A DNA stretch of 34,774 nucleotides from contig JAGLYY010000224.1 in the NCBI GenBank assembly GCA_023131935.1, positions 1 to 34,774 on the forward strand, written 5' to 3'. Position 1 is the first letter of the stretch; every line of letters starts with the position of its first letter. The position numbers and the translations under genes are program-made. Below the pieces are notes generated by a model that searched no databases, had not been told where the DNA came from, and worked only from the letters and a program-made list of their open reading frames with translations. This stretch comes from Spirochaetales bacterium (GTDB lineage: Bacteria; Spirochaetota; Spirochaetia; JAGLYY01). Below, one piece after another: positions 24,153 through 32,943 of this stretch.

Positions 24153-27100
24153 CTAATATGAGAATTCCCAGGAAAATCCCAGGCTGGTATTGGTTATGCT
24201 GGAAAACAGGTCTGTGAAATCCGGAAGAACCGATAATTCGAGAAGGAATAAAGGGGTCTTCCATTCCAGACTGACTTCCGAATCCACAAGCAGCCCCTCT
24301 CCCAATCCGGATCCGGGCAGCCGGTTTTCAGTACTTATCTGTATTAATGCCTCCAGAAACAGATCTTCTCCGAAGTACTTTCCCAAAAATAGGGTTGTAT
24401 TGTCAAGATATCTCCCTATGGAACTATTTTCCACCCCTTCGCCCCTTTCCGGTTCTAAAACTTTTTCAAGGAGCACATTTGATAACATCTGGGTCCGAAT
24501 AGAAAACAGATCAAGGTGAAGCAGGTCTTTTATCCGCTCTTCAAAAGTTTGGATAACACCAAACTGCCCAACAATATCACTTGTAAGCATGATTGCGGAA
24601 CCCAAACTCAAATCCCCCTCCTGGGAGAGGATGCTTGCTCCGAGGAGGCTTACAATCTCAGAACCTGACATCGGCGGGCTGGATACAAAACGTGGTGAAA
24701 ACCGGCTGAATGGATCCCCATCGACGATCAGAGAAATTTTGATGTCCTCCCCCGAGGTGCTTATTTCCCGAATTTCAGCTCTCGCGGTTAAAACAGGATC
24801 AAACTTCGTCTGGTCCTCATTGAAAGAAATCAATCCCTCCCGGATGTAGAAATTCCGCTTGAAGTAGTAAATCTGCCCGCCGCGAATCGATATATCACCG
24901 GTAAGTGAGAAAGTATAGGAACTGCCGTCATAAATAATGCTGACCTCCTGCCCGGTATCGGCGAAGGACCTCAAGATGGGAAGGGTACGGGAGGGCCAAA
25001 CGAATTCAACATTTTGAGCGGAGGCGATGTTAAGATCTACCATGAGATCCGGAAGATTCTTATCAGGCTTAACCATCACCTCCGCCTGCCTCCCGATCGC
25101 AATACTGGTGTCATGGGCTATTAGATCACCACCAAGTATGGTGCTGAACTGGTCAGCTTTAATCGTAAAATCACCTTTAACCCATCCATAAACTTCAACA
25201 TCTGCGAAGATATATTCAATATATAATCCCTGGTGACCATAGACATGCAGGGCAATATCAACGTCCTTAGGGACCCAGTGATCCAGAGTAAAATAGATAT
25301 CCCCCCGGACCATCCCCTGGTCGATAGGGATATCTACATCCTCCATGAAAAAACGTTTCCCCTGGAACTGGAGGTCGGTTCTGAAGGGTCCAAGGCGGTC
25401 CGGCGAAATATCGGTTTCGGCGTATACATCGGTGGCTTTCACAATGCCCCAGATATCGGGATCATTTATTTGTCCGGTAATTCGCAAATTCCCGGTACCA
25501 TGTCCTTCTTTAATCCGGAAAAACGGTATTTTTATCAGGGTATCCAGAACCATAAAATCAAGATCGATATCATTCACGGCTGCTTCGATATTTGTTCCCT
25601 CTAAACGACCTTCAATTTCACAGGAAAGGGGCAAAGGATCTTTGAGAGTAACAGTGAAGCTTCCCTTTTCGTTCAATGATCCAATAATGGATTCCTGAGG
25701 ACCTCCGTGGAAGCTAAGTTTGCCCTCTTTACCTTTAAAAGTCATATTCCAGGGATCTACAGGGCTGTTATCAACATAGATTTTATTAAGATCAAACACG
25801 CCGTTGAAATCAGGTATCCCCCCGGATTCAAAGATTTCAGGTATAAATTCTCCCCTGGCAGAGAAATTAGCCGCCAATTTCTTTTCATCGAACCGGCCGC
25901 TGAAAAGGCCGGAAAGAAGTAACTCCCCTTTTCGGAAATCGGTTGACAGGGAGGTCGCGGTAAGGGTGCTGGAAAGATACTTGCCATGAATGTTTGAAAG
26001 GTTCAGGACCCCATCCTGGTAGATGGCGGTACCAGAGAGGTTAATTGGATCCTGGATAAGTCTTCCACTGGGAAGATCGAAGTCAGCAGTTATTAACGGT
26101 GATGAAAGGCTCCCCTCAATTATTACCGAACTGGAGACTAAACCGGATAGAGGAAGCTCCCCGAATCTCTTCAAGGGGGAATCGATGATCTCTATTCTCC
26201 CATCCAGCTGGGAACCATTAATATCCATGATCACTGAGTAAGCTTCGTCAGAGGAGGTGCTTTCAAGCTGGATCCAGCCCGAAATATCCCTGTGCCTACT
26301 GCTGATTAGTGTCCGGATTTGTCCATTACCAATCAACTCGGTTAATTCGTTGGCCAGATGAATTTTCTGGATTGTACCGCCATCGGGGGTAAAATTGCCT
26401 GTCAGCACAAGAGTATGGAGGCGTTGCCCTATCGGAAGACCTTTAACTCCGGTATCGCGAAAGGAAACTTCCCATGAAGACGCGTTCTTATAAGAGGCGG
26501 TAATGTCCAGATTTGCCTGCATCTCCCTGAAAGGTATTGGCATATCTTCCGCGAAAAGACGTCCCCTAACTCCACCTTCCCCATCAAAACTCATCTCTCC
26601 GCGAAAATTATATAACCCGGAGAGGAGGATGCCTGTACCCGGATAATACATACCCTGGATGTTGTACGGGATTTCCTGGACCATAAAATCAGTTGAAAAG
26701 GCAAGACTTCCTTTTTCCCCAAATTCGCTGGAGAAATCCCCCTCAGCGGTAAATCCATTCCAGAAAAGGGAGAGGTCCTTAACAGTTATCCCATCTCTTG
26801 TGCCGGAAAAAGCAAGGGTTAGCTGGTTTTCCCGGTTTTCTGTGGATGTTATTTCGATCCGGGGCGAGGCAAAGGAGACCCTTTCAAAATCGGTTGAAAT
26901 GAAAGCCTCCCCGGAAAGCTTTAGACCGGGGACCCTGGACTCTCCGGTAAATATTTCCACAGCATCCGCGACTGGAATATTTTTTGCAGCCACAGATGCC
27001 TGGAGGAAAAGATCCGGTTTCAACTGGAGGAACCCATCGCCCTCGATTAGATTTTCCCCGGGTGAATCAAAGAGCATACCTGAGAAGGAAAAGTCCAGTG

Positions 27101-28427
27101 CATCCCTCCCCTTTTCAATAATCATGGAAATTTCATTGAGATCCGTTCCCCCCGCGGAAAAATCAGCAACTGAGACAAGCGCTCTGTTTCCATCTCTGCG
27201 GATAATCATGGAACCTGAAAGGAGGGCGTCAGGTCGATAGGGAATATCCCAGATATGCAACCTCCCCGAGGGGATAAAGGATTGCATATTCAGATCCCCC
27301 GCAAACTTCAGATTCCCCAGGGGAGACCGTATTTTAAGGTCCTGAATATTCATCCATCTGTTATCTCCAGCCAGGAGCGCCCTTACCTTGAGGGGGGCAG
27401 GTAAAAACCGGTTATCGAGAAGCAGGTTGAGGTCTGTAGAGTAAACAAGGGCCCCGCTATCAAAGGTATAGAAAAGATTTGCTCTGCCTGAAATTTGGCT
27501 CGAAAGCCATGGCCGAATCATAGAGAGATCTGATCCGGGAATAACCAGATCAGAGGGATTGAAATTTTCCGAGTTGAAAGAAAGATCCAGGGTCCCGGTA
27601 TCCACTTCATAAACAAGTTTGAGATCAATAGGGGATTTATCCTGAATTTTTGTAACGCTCCAACTCCCCTCCGCGAGGGTAATTGCAAAGGATTGCTTTT
27701 TAAGCCGGAACATATTCGAGTCGAAGGTATGTAATTTCAGGTTCAAGGTAGCGTGTAGAAAATCTTCGGTAAATGATCCTTTAAGGGAAAACCTGGTTTG
27801 CGCGGAGGTAAAACCAAATAGAGAATCTGAGGCAGAAAAACTCAACCTCCCTCGACCGGTAAGTTGATTCGAGGAAGGAGAAAATGAAAAATAGAGCTTT
27901 TCCAGGTGAACCTCCCCCTCCGGAAACGCTATACTGATGGAAAGATTTTTCCCTGAAAAGCGAATATCCGGAGCCTTTACACCACCATTACTACCATCCC
28001 CGGCCTGTATAATATCCTGAATCAGGGTGAGAATATCCTCATCACGTTCCATATCGATATGAATGGAGGAATTTTCAACGCTGATCTCTTTCACCGCTTC
28101 ATTGAACATGCCGGAAAGCAGGGCCCTGAGACGGTAATAGATCTTGAGTCTCCGGATGGAGAGAATCTTGTTTTCAGGTGCCGCTTTATCGAAAATTGAT
28201 AACTCCCGAACTTCAAGAAAACGGAAAATTGAGGGGGAGAGACTCTCGTACGTGATTCCCCGGTTGGTGATATCTTCCAAAGAGGCCATGAATTCACTTT
28301 TCAGCATTGCCAACTGCTGATCGATCTTTTTCTGGATCGGCAAGATGGCTATGACCGTGAGGACAACCAGGATTACAAAGAGACAAACCTGGATAAAATG
28401 TATCTGACCAATTTCTAGCTTCTTCAA
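24153..28427 (-). CDS. tamB: TamB-like translocation and assembly module protein
   Basis: This 1424-residue protein has one N-terminal transmembrane helix (about 11-30, VCLFVILVVLTVIAILPI), then a very long beta-repeat region and the TamB (DUF490) C-terminal domain ending in FSWEFSY. TamB-type proteins span the periplasm as a hydrophobic groove, move lipids and/or assist outer-membrane protein insertion, and partner with TamA or, in spirochaetes that lack TamA, with BamA. The start is TTG at 28427. An in-frame TAG lies 9 bases upstream of it and the first ATG comes only after the membrane helix, so TTG is the only reasonable choice. It heads the tamB-bamA-skp operon; bamA follows after 22 bases. 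Confidence 0.93.
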   Translation of the reverse strand: MKKLEIGQIHFIQVCLFVILVVLTVIAILPIQKKIDQQLAMLKSEFMASLEDITNRGITYESLSPSIFRFLEVRELSIFDKAAPENKILSIRRLKIYYRLRALLSGMFNEAVKEISVENSSIHIDMERDEDILTLIQDIIQAGDGSNGGVKAPDIRFSGKNLSISIAFPEGEVHLEKLYFSFSPSSNQLTGRGRLSFSASDSLFGFTSAQTRFSLKGSFTEDFLHATLNLKLHTFDSNMFRLKKQSFAITLAEGSWSVTKIQDKSPIDLKLVYEVDTGTLDLSFNSENFNPSDLVIPGSDLSMIRPWLSSQISGRANLFYTFDSGALVYSTDLNLLLDNRFLPAPLKVRALLAGDNRWMNIQDLKIRSPLGNLKFAGDLNMQSFIPSGRLHIWDIPYRPDALLSGSMIIRRDGNRALVSVADFSAGGTDLNEISMIIEKGRDALDFSFSGMLFDSPGENLIEGDGFLQLKPDLFLQASVAAKNIPVADAVEIFTGESRVPGLKLSGEAFISTDFERVSFASPRIEITSTENRENQLTLAFSGTRDGITVKDLSLFWNGFTAEGDFSSEFGEKGSLAFSTDFMVQEIPYNIQGMYYPGTGILLSGLYNFRGEMSFDGEGGVRGRLFAEDMPIPFREMQANLDITASYKNASSWEVSFRDTGVKGLPIGQRLHTLVLTGNFTPDGGTIQKIHLANELTELIGNGQIRTLISSRHRDISGWIQLESTSSDEAYSVIMDINGSQLDGRIEIIDSPLKRFGELPLSGLVSSSVIIEGSLSSPLITADFDLPSGRLIQDPINLSGTAIYQDGVLNLSNIHGKYLSSTLTATSLSTDFRKGELLLSGLFSGRFDEKKLAANFSARGEFIPEIFESGGIPDFNGVFDLNKIYVDNSPVDPWNMTFKGKEGKLSFHGGPQESIIGSLNEKGSFTVTLKDPLPLSCEIEGRLEGTNIEAAVNDIDLDFMVLDTLIKIPFFRIKEGHGTGNLRITGQINDPDIWGIVKATDVYAETDISPDRLGPFRTDLQFQGKRFFMEDVDIPIDQGMVRGDIYFTLDHWVPKDVDIALHVYGHQGLYIEYIFADVEVYGWVKGDFTIKADQFSTILGGDLIAHDTSIAIGRQAEVMVKPDKNLPDLMVDLNIASAQNVEFVWPSRTLPILRSFADTGQEVSIIYDGSSYTFSLTGDISIRGGQIYYFKRNFYIREGLISFNEDQTKFDPVLTARAEIREISTSGEDIKISLIVDGDPFSRFSPRFVSSPPMSGSEIVSLLGASILSQEGDLSLGSAIMLTSDIVGQFGVIQTFEERIKDLLHLDLFSIRTQMLSNVLLEKVLEPERGEGVENSSIGRYLDNTTLFLGKYFGEDLFLEALIQISTENRLPGSGLGEGLLVDSEVSLEWKTPLFLLELSVLPDFTDLFSSITNTSLGFSWEFSY

Positions 28428-28496
28428 AAAGTCTACCTAACCGGTATTTTTCAGAGTTAAAGCCCCCTGCTCTGCCGGGATGCTTTATCACTTAAT

Positions 28497-28525
28497 AAGA
28501 TACCATATTCTCTGAATGGTTACAA
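28497..28525 (-). promoter_or_regulatory. Promoter for the tamB-bamA-skp operon
   Basis: On the minus strand TTGTAA (28525-28520) and TATCTT (28502-28497) are 17 bases apart, with TGG just before the -10 (extended -10 type). Both boxes match 4 of 6. The expected leader is about 60 bases. Confidence 0.5.
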
Positions 28526-28540
28526 AAGGGTGATGTTTTC

Positions 28541-28571
28541 CCCATGAGTACCCGATTTATTTCCCATGAGT
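28541..28571. repeat. Direct repeat CCCATGAGT, two copies 22 bp apart
   Basis: Copies at 28541-28549 and 28563-28571 lie between the divergent tamB and tmk promoters, with about two helical turns between them. This could be an operator site or coincidence. Confidence 0.35.
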
Positions 28572-28576
28572 TTTGC

Positions 28577-28605
28577 TTCACACCTCTAATCAAATCAGGT
28601 ATGAT
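28577..28605 (+). promoter_or_regulatory. Promoter for tmk
   Basis: TTCACA (28577-28582) and TATGAT (28600-28605), each 5 of 6 to consensus, are separated by 17 bases. The expected transcript start is near 28612, which excludes the ATG codons at 28544-28604 as tmk starts. Confidence 0.6.
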
Positions 28606-28615
28606 GCCAGATATT

Positions 28616-29242
28616 ATGAGATGTATATTGGAAAACTTCATCGTTATTGAGGGGCTCGACGGATCGGGCACTACAACACAACTGGAAAAACTCGCAAACC
28701 GGATTGGAGAGGAACGGTGTGCGGTTACCTTTGAGCCAACCGATGGAGCTATCGGGCTTTTAATCAGACAGGTTCTCCGTCACGAGGTAACCCTAACTCC
28801 GCAAGCCATCGCCCGGCTTTTCTCAGCTGACAGGGGAGAACATATAGAGAGCCCTGCCACCGGGATCAGGGCAATAGCCGGAGAGGGAAAACTGGTAATC
28901 TGTGACCGATACCTGTTCTCCTCCCTCGCGTACCAATCCCCCGATTGCGGCTGGGATTTCGTATTCTCCCTGAACGAAAGCTTTCCCCTCCCGGAGATCC
29001 TCCTCTTTCTGGATGTTCCTCCTGCACTATGCCAAAAGCGGATGGAGGTCAGGAATGGCAAAGAACTCTATGAAGATCTGTCAAGGCAGGAGGCCATTCT
29101 CCATAACTACAAACGGAGTTTTGAGGCTTTCTCTCAGACTGGAATGAAACTTCACGTAATAAACGGAACGGTCTCGCCGGAAGAAATACACGAAAATATG
29201 TGGAATATACTGTCAGAACATCCGTCATTGCTCCGATATTAG
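28616..29242 (+). CDS. tmk: Thymidylate kinase (dTMP kinase) with a lysine-less P-loop
   Basis: Tmk phosphorylates dTMP to dTDP, an essential step for dTTP. The family pattern is clear: FIVIEGLDGSGTTTQ at the N-terminus, the dTMP-binding segment FEPTDGAIGLLIRQ, the DRY motif in CDRYLFSSLAYQ, and PEILLFLDVPPALCQKRM. The odd point is the P-loop, which reads GLDGSGTTT, with Thr where Walker A normally has Lys (codon ACT at 28670). The frame is open back to 28544, but a promoter at 28577-28605 argues for a later start. ATG 28616 is used here; TTG 28628 (giving MENFIVIEG) has slightly better ribosome-site spacing. The product has 208 residues from the ATG. Confidence 0.9.
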   Translation: MRCILENFIVIEGLDGSGTTTQLEKLANRIGEERCAVTFEPTDGAIGLLIRQVLRHEVTLTPQAIARLFSADRGEHIESPATGIRAIAGEGKLVICDRYLFSSLAYQSPDCGWDFVFSLNESFPLPEILLFLDVPPALCQKRMEVRNGKELYEDLSRQEAILHNYKRSFEAFSQTGMKLHVINGTVSPEEIHENMWNILSEHPSLLRY

Positions 29243-29246
29243 GAGT

Positions 29247-29843
29247 GTGAAACGGGTTCTTTCTCTCTTAATTCTCCTCACATTTCTCGCTTCTCCACTG
29301 TACTCTTACAAGATCCTTTACGCTGAGCAGTTCTATAAACTTTTCCATACCCATTTTTACCAGTATCCCGAAGATCTGAATGAGAATATCTGGTATCTCG
29401 AGCAGGCCTTAAAATCCGATTTCGTCAACCCCCAGAACGCCCTTGCCCGCATAGAGAACCCTGATGAATGGGAAAAGTACCGTTACCTCTTTTATATGCA
29501 TGTAAACCTGAAACTCCTGGAACAGTTCAGGCTTCTTGGCAGTAAATATGATAAACGGGTCGCTTATTTCTATAATTATCCATGGAAACATCAGAACCTG
29601 GACAGTCTCCGGTACGCTGAATCCTATTACCAGGCAGCTCTCTACTATTGGGAGCAGGCTTTGTACTGGTCAGAAAAGGCTTCCGGGTTACCCTACTATC
29701 TCGAAGAGATTCAGAACTGGCATGATGAACATTACCGGATTCGAACAGGAGACCTGGATTATAAAAAATTTATATCGATGGACCTCGATCGGCTGCGGAA
29801 GGTGCGGGCAGATTTCGAGGCCATGGATGAATCAACCTATTAG
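29247..29843 (+). CDS. Tyrosine-rich secreted protein of unknown function
   Basis: I do not recognise this 198-residue protein. It has a clean signal peptide (about 1-20, RVLSLLILLTFLASPLYS) and no lipobox cysteine, so it should be soluble in the periplasm or secreted. The mature part is very rich in aromatic residues: by my count 25 tyrosines in the full protein, plus many Trp, Phe and His. It looks alpha-helical, with a stretch (RYAESYYQAALYYWEQALYW) reminiscent of a TPR-like helix pair. The start is GTG at 29247, only one base after an AGGAG sequence, which is unusually tight. It begins 4 bases after tmk and is surely co-transcribed. Its stop directly abuts the queA stop on the other strand. 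Confidence 0.75.
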   Translation: MKRVLSLLILLTFLASPLYSYKILYAEQFYKLFHTHFYQYPEDLNENIWYLEQALKSDFVNPQNALARIENPDEWEKYRYLFYMHVNLKLLEQFRLLGSKYDKRVAYFYNYPWKHQNLDSLRYAESYYQAALYYWEQALYWSEKASGLPYYLEEIQNWHDEHYRIRTGDLDYKKFISMDLDRLRKVRADFEAMDESTY

Positions 29844-30860
29844 TTATTCTATGAACATGGCATCTCCATAGGAGAAAAACCGGTATTCCCTTTTAATAGC
29901 TTCGTTATATGCATTGAAAATATGCTCTTTTCCGGCAAAAGCGCTCACGAGCATAAGCAGGCTGGATTCCGGAGTATGAAAATTGGTGAGCAATTGGTCC
30001 ACTACCTTGAAAGAATAGCCTGGATAGATAAACAGGTTTGTACTGCTTCTCCCCGGAAATATTCTGCCCTCTTTCCATGAAGATTCTAGGGTTCGCACTG
30101 CTGTTGTCCCGACAGCTACGATCTTGCGGCCCTCTTTCTTAGCCCGATTTATCGACTCCGCGGTGACTTCAGGGACTTCGTAGGTTTCTTCATGTATTTC
30201 ATGGTCTTCAAGGTATTCGGCCCTTACAGGAAGGAATGTCCCAAGGCCAACGTGGAGAGTGACAAATCGTACCTCCACCCCCCTCTTCCTGGTTTTTTCA
30301 AGGATTTCATCGGTAAAATGGAGACCGGCAGTAGGGGCCGCGGCTGAACCGGTAGATTTTCCAAAAACTGTCTGATACCTGTCGGAATCCTCCCGGGTAT
30401 CTTCTCTCCTGATGTACGGAGGCAGGGGGATATGGCCGTGGAAATCCAGCCAATCATCATCGACCTCTTTGTCGAATTTGATAATCCGCATGGGACCCTC
30501 AATTCCGATGATTTCTCCTGAACGGTTTCCGGGAAAGGTGAAAGTCTTACCAGGTCTCTGTTTTTTCGCCTTGCTTGTAAGAACACGCCAGGTCCTCTCT
30601 TCGGTTTTATTCAGGAGAAGAAACTCAACGGATCCTCCGTTTTCAGAGGTCCCAAAGAGACGGGCTTTCCGGACGCGGGAGTTATTCAGAACGATGATAG
30701 ATCCCGGTTCAAGGAGGCCGGGAAACTTGTTGATGGTGGTATGTTCTGTCTTCCCGGAACCTCTTTCAAGGATGAGTAATCTGCTGGTACCCCTCTCTTT
30801 CGGCGGCTGCTGAGCTATGAGGTTTTCCGGAAGATCAAAATAGAATTCCCTGGTCTTCAT
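29844..30860 (-). CDS. queA: S-adenosylmethionine:tRNA ribosyltransferase-isomerase
   Basis: QueA transfers and rearranges the ribosyl part of SAM onto preQ1 in tRNA, making epoxyqueuosine; it follows Tgt (4552-5679) in the queuosine pathway. The 338 residues start [19 protein letters not shown], as usual in the family, and contain [31 protein letters not shown] and the C-terminal [23 protein letters not shown] six codons upstream (30878) is open, but the ATG at 30860 matches the family and has AAGGA 10 bases before it. The gene starts inside the last 26 bases of ruvB, in another frame. Confidence 0.96.
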   Translation of the reverse strand: MKTREFYFDLPENLIAQQPPKERGTSRLLILERGSGKTEHTTINKFPGLLEPGSIIVLNNSRVRKARLFGTSENGGSVEFLLLNKTEERTWRVLTSKAKKQRPGKTFTFPGNRSGEIIGIEGPMRIIKFDKEVDDDWLDFHGHIPLPPYIRREDTREDSDRYQTVFGKSTGSAAAPTAGLHFTDEILEKTRKRGVEVRFVTLHVGLGTFLPVRAEYLEDHEIHEETYEVPEVTAESINRAKKEGRKIVAVGTTAVRTLESSWKEGRIFPGRSSTNLFIYPGYSFKVVDQLLTNFHTPESSLLMLVSAFAGKEHIFNAYNEAIKREYRFFSYGDAMFIE

Positions 30861-31860
30861 TCTTTTTCGGTCCTTCAATTTTCAGATGCTTGTAGGCGAG
30901 TTCGGTGGCTACTCTGCCGCGGGGGGTCCGTTTCAGGAATCCCCGCTGGATGAGATAGGGTTCGTAAAAATCTTCGAGGGATTCTATCGCCTCCCCTACG
31001 GAGATCGCGAGGGTCTCTGCGCCTACAGGCCCGCCGTTGTAATGTTCGATAATCACCTTAAGGATCTGCCTGTCGTGACGCTCAAGTCCGTCGAGATCGA
31101 TCTCAAGGCGCTCCAGTCCCGTCATGATGATCTCATTTGTTACTGTTCCCGTTCCCAGGACCTGGGCAAAATCCCGCATCCTCCGCAGAAGCCGGTTGGC
31201 GACCCGCGGGGTCCCCCGTGAGCACCGGGCAAGGAGGGGGAAAGCTTCCTCCTGAACAGAGATATCAAGAATTGAAGCGGAGCGCTTGATAATAGAGATG
31301 ATCTCATTTTCATCGTAAAAATTCATCCGCACGGCAATACCGAATCTGCTGTAGAGAGGGCTCGCTACCTGCCCGGGTTTCGTTGTGGCGCCGATGAGGG
31401 TAAAAGGGGGGATCGGGATCCTGATGGAACGGGCAGAGGCACCCTGGCCGATGATCCAGTCGATCTCGAAATCCTCCATGGCGATGTACAGCATCTCTTC
31501 TAGAGCAGGTCTCAACCGGTGAATTTCATCAATAAAAAAAACAGTGTTGTCGGAAATGGTGGTGAGGAGGCCCGCAAGGTCTTTCGGTTTTTCCAGGGCC
31601 GGGGCGGAGGTCGCCTTTAACTCATAACCCATCTCATTTGCCACGATTCCGGCAAGGGTGGTTTTTCCAAGCCCCGGGGGGCCGGAGAGAAACACATGGT
31701 CGAGGGGCTCTTTCCGTTCTCTGGCGGCGGTAATGAAAACCGAAAGGTTTTCCTTGAGGGCGGTTTGTCCCTGAAAATCTTTCAAATACTGGGGCCGCAG
31801 CGCATGGTCCCTTGAATCCTCTTCCCTTGGATAACCGGTTAATATTTTTTCGTCACTCAT
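30835..31860 (-). CDS. ruvB: Holliday junction ATP-dependent DNA helicase subunit RuvB
   Basis: RuvB is the AAA+ motor that drives Holliday-junction branch migration together with RuvA. The 341 residues carry Walker A GPPGLGKT (60-67), Walker [10 protein letters not shown] (D111, E112), sensor-1 region [10 protein letters not shown] (where most RuvBs have IGATTRxG) and the arginine-finger region YSRFGI. They end with the winged-helix DNA-binding domain ([15 protein letters not shown]). It starts 19 bases after ruvA with AGG just upstream of the ATG. The C-terminal codons overlap the queA start. Confidence 0.98.
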   Translation of the reverse strand: MSDEKILTGYPREEDSRDHALRPQYLKDFQGQTALKENLSVFITAARERKEPLDHVFLSGPPGLGKTTLAGIVANEMGYELKATSAPALEKPKDLAGLLTTISDNTVFFIDEIHRLRPALEEMLYIAMEDFEIDWIIGQGASARSIRIPIPPFTLIGATTKPGQVASPLYSRFGIAVRMNFYDENEIISIIKRSASILDISVQEEAFPLLARCSRGTPRVANRLLRRMRDFAQVLGTGTVTNEIIMTGLERLEIDLDGLERHDRQILKVIIEHYNGGPVGAETLAISVGEAIESLEDFYEPYLIQRGFLKRTPRGRVATELAYKHLKIEGPKKNEDQGILF

Positions 31861-31879
31861 CTACCTGAATTTCCTTATT

Positions 31880-32443
31880 TCAACCAGTACTCAGAAGAAT
31901 AATGGCTTTCCGAAAAATCTCCTGCTCCGAATCTTCCGATGCCCGGGCAGTTTTGAGGGCTTCAGCGGCCTTCCTCCGGTCAAATCCCATTTCAACCAGG
32001 GCATGAACAAGTTCGTCGGGAGTACCATCGGTCTCCTCCGCAATCTTCAGTTTCCCCCGGAGAGCAAGGATAATCTTTGAAGCGGTTTTTTTCCCGAGGC
32101 CGGGGATTCTGCTTAAACCATCGACATCCTCACGATCCAGGGTACCGAGAAATTCTTCAACTCCCATTCCCGAAAGGATTCGCAGAGATTGTTTTGGGCC
32201 AATCCCGCCTACTTTCAGAAGTTCGAGAAAAACAGAACGTTCCTCTTCGGTCCGAAACCCGTAGAGCTTCATAATATCTTCCCGGTGATGAAGGTACGTA
32301 ATGACTTTGACTTCTCTACCGGTATCCCCGATAGCACCGAGAGCTATGATGGGCATGTGGATTTCCCATTCCAGGTGACCGGATTGAAGGTAGAGAACAC
32401 CATCACCCTTTTTTATAATTGTGCCGGCAAGACTATTGATCAT
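31880..32443 (-). CDS. ruvA: Holliday junction DNA helicase subunit RuvA
   Basis: RuvA binds four-way junctions as a tetramer and loads RuvB. The 187 residues show the N-terminal OB-fold ([19 protein letters not shown]), tandem helix-hairpin-helix motifs (LLKVGGIGPKQSLRIL and LSRIPGLGKKTASKIILAL) and the C-terminal RuvB-binding domain (LVEMGFDRRKAAEAL). The start ATG overlaps the ruvC stop as ATGA, so the two are translationally coupled. Confidence 0.97.
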   Translation of the reverse strand: MINSLAGTIIKKGDGVLYLQSGHLEWEIHMPIIALGAIGDTGREVKVITYLHHREDIMKLYGFRTEEERSVFLELLKVGGIGPKQSLRILSGMGVEEFLGTLDREDVDGLSRIPGLGKKTASKIILALRGKLKIAEETDGTPDELVHALVEMGFDRRKAAEALKTARASEDSEQEIFRKAIILLSTG

Positions 32444-32943
32444 GATGGTAGTTCTCCAATTCGTTCAATCGAAACCCCCTGGTTGTAACAGCAGATCGCG
32501 GCAGCAATTGCATCCGCGGCATGGTCCGGTTTTGGTATCTCCTTCAGCCCCAGAAGAAGTCTCAAGAGGTCCTGGACCTGAAATTTATCAGCCCTGCCGT
32601 TGCCGGTAATGGCTCTTTTAATTTCCTGGGGAGAATACTCAAAGATGGCAACTCCCCTCTGATGGAGGGCAAGAAGCAAAACACCGCGGGCCTGGGCAAC
32701 GGGAATAGCGCTTGTTCTGTTCCTGGCAAAAAAAATGCTCTCCACCCCCGCGGCGGAAGGGGAAAAGCGCTCAATGACATTTTGAATTTCTCTGTAGATC
32801 TTTTCCAATCGATCGCCGGTTCCCTCCCCCGGTGATGTGTGGATTGCCCCATGACCAACGAGCCGGTATCGACCATTATTAACGGCGATAACCCCCCAGC
32901 CGGTCTCGGCGAGACCGGGGTCAAGACCGAGTATAGTTTTCAC
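32440..32943 (-). CDS. ruvC: Crossover junction endodeoxyribonuclease RuvC
   Basis: RuvC cuts Holliday junctions symmetrically. The 167 residues have the RNase-H-like fold and a complete metal site: D8 ([12 protein letters not shown]), E68 (GVESIFF), and H141 with D144 in [10 protein letters not shown]. The third ligand position is histidine, as I recall for Thermus RuvC, where E. coli has Asp. The start is GTG at 32943-32941, overlapping the yebC stop as GTGA. No strong ribosome site is seen, so coupling to yebC is likely. Confidence 0.96.
   Translation of the reverse strand: MKTILGLDPGLAETGWGVIAVNNGRYRLVGHGAIHTSPGEGTGDRLEKIYREIQNVIERFSPSAAGVESIFFARNRTSAIPVAQARGVLLLALHQRGVAIFEYSPQEIKRAITGNGRADKFQVQDLLRLLLGLKEIPKPDHAADAIAAAICCYNQGVSIERIGELPS

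Noticed and set aside
28544-28615. Longer tmk start at the first ATG
   Set aside because: It would lie upstream of the likely transcript start, and the added residues do not resemble Tmk N-termini.
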